Source of the DNA: Mixophyes australis
Lineage: Eukaryota; Chordata; Amphibia; Anura; Limnodynastidae
Reading direction: 5' to 3'
DNA length: 64,000 bases
Assembly: GCA_036250195.1 (NCBI GenBank)
Contig: JAVHZZ010000005.1
Coordinates: 69,657,505 to 69,721,504, forward strand
The position numbers and the translations under genes were made by a program. The notes under the pieces are model-generated. The model was not told where the DNA came from. It was given only the letters and a program-made list of their open reading frames with translations, and made no database searches. Positions 56,691 through 64,000 of this stretch are shown here, one piece after another. Position 1 is the stretch's first letter. Each line of letters opens with the position of its first letter.

Positions 56691-57160
56691 AGGCACATAG
56701 GGCAGAAGTGGAGAACTGTGGTGTTTTTCAAAATATAATTTTAAAATTAACATATTACATATGAAAAGCAAATATAGCTCTCTGATGGAAAACAGATAGA
56801 TATAAACCTTGATAACCATGTGCTGTGAAGTAATGAATCCCTATTGTGTTCAGTGGAAATTAGACAAGTCCCTTTTAAGACCAGTTAAAATAAAATACAT
56901 AAAATAAATTAATAAAGTAAAGTTGCAAAATATAAAGGAGCTACTAATAACGTTCACACATATGCTTTAAAAAGTTCACACACCCTGATAGAACTTGACA
57001 TGTTTGATATTATACTTATTTTATTTACAGCTAAGTGCAAGATATTATAATTGTTACCAGCCATTAACTTTATAAAACAAAATCTATAAGTGGCTGATAT
57101 ATACGAAAATAAGTAAACTTTACAACATTTTTGCCTAGATCTGCACTCTTTACACAACAC
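56691..57160. other. Unassigned AT-rich DNA
   Basis: Nothing recognised. Confidence 0.4.
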
Positions 57161-57334
57161 CAGGGGCTGGCTAGGCTGGGGGTATCTGCCCACCAGGCCG
57201 GTCCCATAGTGGGACTGACCTTGGGTTAGGACACTGGGCCACCTGCATTTTTTGCTTTTAAAATGTTCCTAATAGGCTGCCAATTCATGTCTCATCAACA
57301 CACCTCCGGGGTAAAATTTGTCAGCCAGCCCCTG
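57161..57334. mobile_element. hAT-type MITE
   Basis: Starts CAGGGGCTGGCTAGG and ends GTCAGCCAGCCCCTG. The inverted ends share CAGGGGCTGGCT. Flanking 8-mers do not match, so the target duplication has decayed. 174 bp, non-coding. Confidence 0.75.
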
Positions 57335-58855
57335 TTTGAGACAGTGGAAACATAGGCAGAGTGTATTTTCCTTCAGTACACTACCGGGGAATCCTTCACA
57401 ATACATCTTTGAGGCTAGTAACATCTTGTAATCAGTAATAACAGTAGGGAGTGCAGGATATCATCCTGCTCTGCCACTTTCAGTCATTAGGCAGCATCTA
57501 TTCCCTGTATCTCCTTCTCACATGTTGAATGCAGAAGGAAAAGTATGGTGATATGTGTAGGAGTTACAGACAGAGATTTTTACCACAGCACCTAAAGTGT
57601 TAATAGCTATATGTAACTTATTACAATATCATGCCACTTTGGATATCCTGTGTATACAAAATACAGAGTTATTTTCACCCTAGTATACCCACTTGTCTTT
57701 ATTTACAAATAGCCCAAATTTATAGACGAGTATTCTAACACTGGTGGACATTTATAAAGACACGTGCAAAAAAAGTGATGTAGCAGTAGCATATAGCAAT
57801 CAAATCAATTCTAACTGCCATAGTGCGGTATAGAAGATGAAAGGAAACATCTTGCTCACTGGGTAATGCACTATGTGTCCCTTTACCTTTCACTAAGGAG
57901 AGGTACTGGGAAGAAGGCGTGTAGTCTAGGGATCAGGCCACGTGAGAATGCTTTCCTAGTTTTTCCTATATTATGGGATGAGATTCTCATCTTAATTTAT
58001 CATAGGAATAGCCCTGATTGTCAGACTCAGCAGTCATTATGATTGTTATAATCAAAGATGGTCCCTGCCATTGTAACTTCAGAGAATTGAAAAGGTTAAC
58101 TTCTGGTTTTAATACACAGTCAACTGAACACATTTTTTCTTGTTGTTTTTAAGGACACCAGTGTGGCTTTATGTGAAGTGTCAAGTCTACTTTCAGGCTG
58201 AATCTATTACCTTAATCCCTAAATCACATGGGTGCAGCATGTTAATTATTATAATATGTACATAATTGCAGGCAGTCTTTGTTAAGCATAAAATGCACAA
58301 AACTCCCTCTTACAGTGCACATTTGGAACAAAATGAATGACCGTGAGGAAATAGGTTAATAAGCTACATTTGTTAAATGCTTTACCTTGTCTTGGAGGCC
58401 TTGGTAGTTAATGCAGTTTCCCTTTATTTGCAGCTTCTGTCATCACTGCTGCACATGACTGATGTAGCTGCCTTTACTGCTTTGCAAAATGACAGTGACA
58501 CAGATAAACAGCTCTAAAATTCAGACTTGTTGATAATAATGGACATGGTACAGTGGGACCAAAATATTTTTGACAGTTTTCAATCACATTTCGTGTTGCC
58601 CACACTAAAATGGTATGACAGACATCATTTGTAAAGTTTTATAATTTATATATATAATTTTATTTTACAAAAGTGAAAAAAGACATAAAAGCCTATTCAT
58701 AGCCAAGACACAATTCCTTTTCTTTTCCTCTCTCTCTCGCTGTGCCAATGGCATGCTGCTTCTCATTATTTTTTTTAGCAGTGTTCCTCACAGTGACTGT
58801 AAAAGGAGACACCAAAACAGATGACATGTTGCCACATTAGTTGCATAGCCAATAG
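57335..58855. other. Unassigned DNA, repeat-poor
   Basis: No gene recognised. 58380-58850 has the dense, low-repeat texture discussed in the findings. Confidence 0.4.
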
Positions 58856-59114
58856 CAGAGACGAACGCACGATTTAGAAGGGGGGGTTTCTGCCCCCTGG
58901 GGAAAAAAAAATTAGCAGCTCCATTTCAGCGAGTCTGAATTCTACAGCAGTCGCGGCGCTGTCAAGAAGCATCCGCGGCAGTGCTGTATTATACTACAAT
59001 ACAGCACTGCCGCGGACGCTTCTTTGACAGCGCCGCGGCTGCTGTGAAGTACGGTTGGTTCCCGGAGGGGAGGGGTTTCTGGGGAACCAGAAACCCCCCC
59101 TGCGTGCGCCACTG
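58856..59114. mobile_element. GC-rich foldback MITE, CAG...CTG ends
   Basis: The ends CAGAGACGAACGCA and, inverted, CAGTGGCGCACGCA are imperfect repeats. Just inside are GGGGGGGTTTCTG and CAGAAACCCCCCC. The core is a long hairpin: GCGGCGCTGTCAAGAAGC, GCGGCAGTGCTGTATTAT and their complements. AATAG flanks both sides (58851-58855 and 59115-59119). The CAG...CTG ends suggest a hAT-like or related DNA transposon. Confidence 0.82.
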
Positions 59115-59119
59115 AATAG

Positions 59120-59745
59120 GTTAAAAAAGTAAATCATCTATTCACTACTTGCAAGGTCCTTTCTGTTTGCTCTAGGCCCAAAAGAAGGTATGATAACAAA
59201 AACAAAAATTTGCGTTTTAGGTTCCACCAATGAGAAATATAAAATGTCAATTAATTTACTTTTAAATTAAAATGGTAAAAAAAAAACACACTTCAATAAC
59301 ACTTTGGATTAACACTCCAGAACATCACAATCTAATAGTAATAGTATTGTAGCATATACTATTTTTACCCAAAATTTAATTTCAGACATTTTTTAAATGA
59401 TGAGTCTTTATGCTGGACTGTTAGATGACCTATTTAAAGGTACTAAAATAAAAATACTAGCTCTATCTTGTTGTAGACTCCCACATTTTAGTTCTATCGC
59501 CATCATCCAAATTGCTATTTCACATCTCCTGGTGAAAGGTAGGCTGAGTAATGAGTGTATGAGGCCTTCAGAGCCTAGTCACCACTGTCGCTGATGCAGG
59601 GGAAATGTTCAGTGGTTCTCTGTAAGGGTAGCTGAAGCCAGGTTACAGAATGTATTGGCTGATAGTAGCTCAATTTCCTCTCCCCTAATTTCAGTGCAGA
59701 ACTGAAAACTGAATGCTATGAGCATGTTCTGTTATTGGCTAATGG
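59120..59745. other. Unassigned DNA
   Basis: Nothing recognised. Confidence 0.4.
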
Positions 59746-59925
59746 CATATTTGCCTACTCTCCCGCGGCTTTCCCGGGAGGCTCCCAAATTTTGCCAAGT
59801 CCTCCCGTTTTCCCGAAAGTGTATGCAGACCTCCTGGATTTGTTAAAATTCATGGTATTGAATGGCGGGGATGGGGCTTAATCGCATCTTTAAGCCCCGC
59901 CCCCGCTATTCAATGCCGTCCCTCT
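59746..59925. mobile_element. hAT-like MITE, CATATTTGCCWACT ends, copy 2 (right end missing)
   Basis: Starts CATATTTGCCTACTCTCCCG like the inverted right end of copy 1 (46601-46877). It contains a hairpin GAATGGCGGGGATGGGGCTTA / TTAAGCCCCGCCCCCGCTATTC at about 59860-59915. No matching right terminus was seen. Confidence 0.55.
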
Positions 59926-61999
59926 AGTGAACGCACTAAACAACTAAATTTACCTCAGACAAGTGAAATTCATTGCAGTGTAGTACAGAGGAGTGATAGC
60001 TCACTGCAGTACTGGGCCTGTGTAATAGGACGAGACAAAGAGTAAAGCATGTACAAGCCTAATTTCTTCGAGTCATATTCTGCAGGAATAAAGACAGAAT
60101 AGAGATTGTGCTTATTAGAAAAGTGAGGGATTCTACAGAGTGTCATCTTTAAAAGAGATCTATGTTTGACAAAGCTAAGGAAAACTGACACCAGCGACTT
60201 CATTCTGGAGCCTTTTCTACCATAGTCTACTGTTTCTGGGATAGAGAAGGAGAGAGGCATTTGCTTGTCATTAATTTCCGAATAAGACCGCTTAACTGCA
60301 TTTTATTGCTAAATATACATATTTTGATGCATAACATGTTAAATTAGTGGACATGTGTTGAGTTTAGAATGCGCTATTGCTAGACATTATTACAGTTGGA
60401 GAATAGTTGCAAGTAAGCATTTAATGTAGAGGTACCTCTTTGGTTAGGGTAAGAAAGGTTAAGGTATTGCATTGTATTCTTGTACATTCACTGTATTTCA
60501 TCTGTTTTAAAGAGACACTTTTAAAATACAGTTTATATAAGAGATATTCTATTTTGGTATATATAAAGTCTAAGTAGACATGAAAATCCTCTGAGAGCGC
60601 GCGCCCAATCAATAAAAGTGCCGGCGTTGCTTTCAAAGACCAATTTGCCTATAGCTGTCTTTTTCTGTGTGTACCTGTGGTTTTGTTAGTAGGGGGCAGA
60701 GGGTTCTTTGGTCTCCATCTAATGTTGCTTGTCAAGAACACTACCCAATGAAGAGCCTACTGCACTCAGACCAAGGTGGAGGCACTGCGCTAACTGAGAA
60801 TAGAAGTAAAGGAAACACCACAGCTGATCTACGGGAAAGGGGGTGCTACACTTATATTTAATTTAGTAAGGGCAAGTGTAGGCTACAGTATTTTTGAGGC
60901 ATATTAACACTTTACTTATTGTGTTTGTTCTTTTTGTTTTTTAAGATACAGTAAACTAGAGGTGCACAAACTCAGTCATCAAGAGCTATGAACAGTTCAT
61001 GTTTTCAGGATTTTGTTAATCATACACAGGTGAGTTAATATATTTTTTGGGGTCAGTAATTATCCCAATTGTTTCTACAGACAGAATACCTGAAAAATTG
61101 AACCTTTTGGTACGTCTTGAGGACTGGGTTGAGCACCTCTGCAGTAAAGTATTAAACATGAGCACAAAGACAAGACATAGCCATAGCAGACTAGTGTCAG
61201 GGCTGTATTTACCAATTGATCAAACTGCAAAAATATTCAGTGCACCATAGAAATAGTTTTGTTTTGATTTTTCCTTTTTACCTTTTGAGGACATGTATTG
61301 AATATAGACTCAAAAGCATATTCAGTGTACACATCATTAATTTAGGGCCTGTTCATTCACAATGTTTAGGGCAGCATCAAATGTAAATATGGCACTGAGA
61401 AGTAGAGATGCTCAAACTGTTTTCAAAACAGTTCTCAAACTAGTTTGTCGGATGTATGCAAAACTTAGAAAAAGTTTGGTGAATTCTCAAAAGTTTGAAA
61501 GATTCAACAATGACCCGAGACTGTTTGAAAAACTTTGAGCATTTATTGAAATTTGTTATGATAACAGTTAACGTTTGTTGTGTCTGTTTGAAGTACGTGT
61601 GTGATTGGATCACTGATACATAACTTATTTGTGTCTGGATCATGTGGAAATAAGTTACTGTAGAAATTTATTTCAATCAGAGGTGCAGGCACCAATGTAT
61701 TATTTGAAATGCACTTATCGTGATGCATTGGAATGTGTTTTGTATGTGTTTGTTTGGGTTTGTAAGGTTGCTAGAGGAAATCTCCAATTAGGCATATGTG
61801 GGGAGGGAGTCTGATAGCAGGAAATGCTAACTAAGTTTTTTGATGAAGTGTCAAATGCTTGCTCTGGCCAAAGGCCCAGCTGGGGGTCGTTACTGTGTGG
61901 CCTTTTGTCCAGAGTGTTCAAACCTTTCTGAACATTGTAAACAGCATGTGATGCAGGAAATTGCAGCAAGTTATAGAATATGACAGATAAGTGTAAATA
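59926..61999. other. Unassigned DNA with one GC-rich island
   Basis: No gene recognised. 60590-60860 is GC-richer, begins with GAGAGCGCGCGCCCAATC and AATAAAAGTG, and ends in GGGAAAGGGGGTGCTACAC. It may be a piece of a retroelement. Open frames elsewhere (61440-61969) have no motif. Confidence 0.35.
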
Positions 62000-62960
62000 T
62001 TGTTAGCTTTGAATTGCAAGTAAATCCATGTTTTGATAAACAAATTGCATTCTGATTCTAAAAATATCTCAGACATCAAGGGGGCTGGCTTATCCAGTGA
62101 GGCTGCGCTCAAATGTGTATAAAAACAGCACTGTTTTGTATTAAAAGTTGTTCTTCTGATTTCATCTGACCTTAGCACTGGTACCTCCAATCAGTGTCAC
62201 TGCAAATAAACACTTGCTGCAAAGACCTGCTTGAAAATATCTTCCATGCTGAAAATCCTGTGACCTACAGATTAGACCAGTGGATCCCAAACTTTCTCAG
62301 TTCAAGGCACCCCTAAGGTCTCAATAATTTATTCAAGGCACCCCTAAGCCAAAATTATTACCAAGTAGTCCCCCACCTTGCTTACCACCGGCCCTGGCCG
62401 CGGCACTCCTGAGAGATCGCTGTGGCACCCTAGGGAGCCTTGGCACACAGTTTGGGAACCACTGGATTAGACCCAAAATCTAAGCCACTCCCGGCTGTTT
62501 CTGAGGTTTGGACCCAGCTTTTCCGGTACCACTGCTTTGCCTGCTACCCTGCAGCTCTGGTCAGTGTGATAGGCCGGGGGGATTCATCCATTGCAACCCT
62601 GATCCATAGTAAGAGGTTAGGAGTACCAGCAAGGGGGTACCCTAGCAGTGACAGTTACCCAGAAGAAACCTGGTACTGGATGCCGTTAAGGAGTCCAGTG
62701 GTGGCAGTATTTTAAGCCCCTCCTACTGTGGCAGGAGGACGCACTTGGGATAGCGAAAGGGAACGGTGGCAAAGTAAGTCCAGACTGTTCCCAGCAGCAA
62801 CAGACAGGGTGGCATAGGCGGTCCATCCTGTCACAACGTGTAATAAGCTTGAATGTCCTTGCCATATGTGTATGATGGTAATATAACATTGAACATGTTC
62901 TCCTTACGTCCAGTGTGTTCAATGAACACCTTCGACATCCAGTTGCCATTTTAAATTAAT
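62000..62960 (+). mobile_element. Possible LTR/leader of a retroelement, split by a hAT MITE
   Basis: With the MITE (62278-62464) removed, the + strand has GTGTATAAAAACAGCACTG (TATA-like, 62117) and AATAAA at 62205-62210. A GC-rich stretch follows to about 62960. The TATA-to-AATAAA spacing of about 90 nt would fit a short R region. No TG...CA boundary, primer site or coding domain was fixed. Confidence 0.35.
62278..62464. mobile_element. hAT MITE with perfect 8-bp target duplication
   Basis: Starts CAGTGGATCCCAAACT and ends AGTTTGGGAACCACTG, a 16-bp inverted repeat with one mismatch. GATTAGAC is duplicated exactly at 62270-62277 and 62465-62472. 187 bp, no transposase. The interior has two GGCACCCCTAAG direct repeats about 38 bp apart. 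Confidence 0.94.
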
Positions 62961-63807
62961 TTTAAAGGAAGTGGGCCTAAATTATGAACTAACAGTAAAC
63001 AAGATCTGAGCAGTGTCTATGGTACTTTAGCAGTAAACTCTAGCAAAATTGTGACAATGGCAATGCAAGTAAATTTTAATTTACAGGTGCATTAATAATG
63101 TGTGTTTTAAACTTATGTACATAATATTTTCCATATATCAATGAGTAGTAGTGATCATTTTTGGAGAGTGAAAAATTTGGTGTTTTATACTGCAATGTTT
63201 CATTGTGTAGATTGTTATTTATTTTTATTTATTTAATTCAGGGACAAAGCAGGTGCATTAAGGCCAAATACACATTTTTTTTGTGTCATAAAAAAGTAAA
63301 AACTTGAGTGGAAAAAAATATCAAAACTGTTGGACATGCATATGTTACTAACAGTTTTACTAGCCCTTTATGGTCATTGGAGGTCACTGTAAGCTTCATC
63401 AAGGCATTTACTTGTGGTAAATGCATGTGAATGGATCAACATACACTATTAAACACATTAGTAAAAATGCAAAACAATGCATCGATAGCTTCTAAACCAC
63501 AAGTGCCTGCATGTCCTGACTACCAGGGCCTGTTCGGACCTGTAGTGGACAGGGAAAAATGTAGATAAAACACCAACACACCATTTAAAAAAAAAAAACC
63601 AAAACATTTATTTTCAAGAAAAACTCATCTAGACCTCCCTCCTTATTATTTCACCTAGATTCTTGTGGGCATCCCTGGCAAACTCTTCTATTATAGATTG
63701 CGGTTTAAAAGAAACACACAGCAACATATAGGACAGTGCAGTACTAGCTTGCTAAGAGTTCCCACTGCGAATGAGTTCTTTGCAGAAGTACAGTCATATT
63801 TATAACT
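62961..63807. other. Unassigned AT-rich DNA
   Basis: Nothing recognised. Confidence 0.4.
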
Positions 63808-64000
63808 AGGGAGTACCTGTGAAGCCAGAGCATCCTTAGTTTTGTCCGACAGACCTTGCCAGAAAGTAGCCACCAAGGCATTGTTGTTCCAGCAAAGTTC
63901 AAAAGATAGGGTTTGGAATTGGATGGCATATTGGGCCACAGAACAGCAACCCTGGCGCAAACGAAGGATATTAAACGCTGCTGAGGTTACTCTACCGAGC
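63808..64000 (-). pseudogene. gag: Second gypsy gag fragment (runs off the window)
   Basis: Read on the - strand from 64000: GRVTSAAFNILRLRQGCCSV, AQYAIQFQTLSFELCWNNNA, LVATFWQGLSDKTKDALASQ and VLPS. This aligns without gaps to residues 160-222 of the gag at 18798-19742 (GRVASAATSLLNLRQGDLSV onward) at about 60-70 percent identity. Similarity stops near 63808, where the frame continues into unrelated sequence. It is a truncated remnant of a related, more distant sushi-type element whose 5' part lies beyond the window. Confidence 0.88.

Noticed and set aside
1..64000. Exons of a host protein-coding gene
   Set aside because: No frame outside transposable elements shows a recognisable domain or a convincing exon with splice sites. 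Short exons cannot be excluded by eye.

Overview
The window reads as vertebrate nuclear DNA with no recognisable host exon. It is AT-rich, full of microsatellites and minisatellites, and crowded with transposable elements. The mix points to an amphibian, most likely a frog: a sushi-type chromodomain Ty3/gypsy retrotransposon, L2 and L1-type LINEs, a tRNA-derived SINE with an L2-type tail, Tc1/mariner relics, hAT MITEs, and foldback MITEs whose ends begin GGGCTAGATTTACTAA. The organism call is an inference from repeat content; no species-specific gene is present.

Layout. 1-6000: unassigned DNA, a hAT MITE with a perfect 8-bp target duplication (2361-2638) and a SINE (about 4170-4538). 7500-10600: a 133-bp tandem duplication, an LTR-like block with a minisatellite, and the 3' part of an L2 LINE (+). 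11800-14110: the end of one Tc1/mariner element (-), then a second Tc1/mariner relic (+) broken by a foldback MITE. 14600-21230: the centrepiece. A 5,484-bp Ty3/gypsy element (14917-20400, - strand) with 5-bp target duplications sits inside the decayed coding sequence of an unnamed repetitive protein family. 21240-34000: mostly unassigned, with MITEs, a 31-bp minisatellite and a pyrimidine tract. 34590-36440: the 5' part of an L2 LINE (-) carrying a 2A-like motif. 38300-45000: an L1-type LINE (-) split by a 1,223-bp solo LTR. 45500-60000: MITEs, microsatellites, an L2 reverse-transcriptase fragment (-) and long unassigned stretches. 62000-64000: an LTR-like block split by a hAT MITE, and a second gypsy gag fragment running off the end.

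The gypsy element is the only near-complete gene system. Its gag is intact. Pol lies in the -1 frame and is reached through a correctly phased GGGAAAC heptamer followed by a strong hairpin. Pol encodes protease, reverse transcriptase, RNase H, integrase and a chromodomain, but is broken by one in-frame TGA and one frameshift. Ten bases at the predicted 5' end of the transcript, 31 nt downstream of a TATA-like box, are exactly complementary to the site just inside the 5' LTR. This is the arrangement of self-primed (Tf1/sushi-type) elements, which need no tRNA primer. The LTRs differ at 8 aligned positions in about 606, plus one 39-bp deletion, so the insertion is young.

The best candidate for something undescribed is the coding relic that this element interrupts (about 21230-20401 and 14916-14600, - strand). 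From memory it resembles a widespread, unnamed protein family that is abundant in arthropod genomes. It may be cargo of an uncharacterised transposon.
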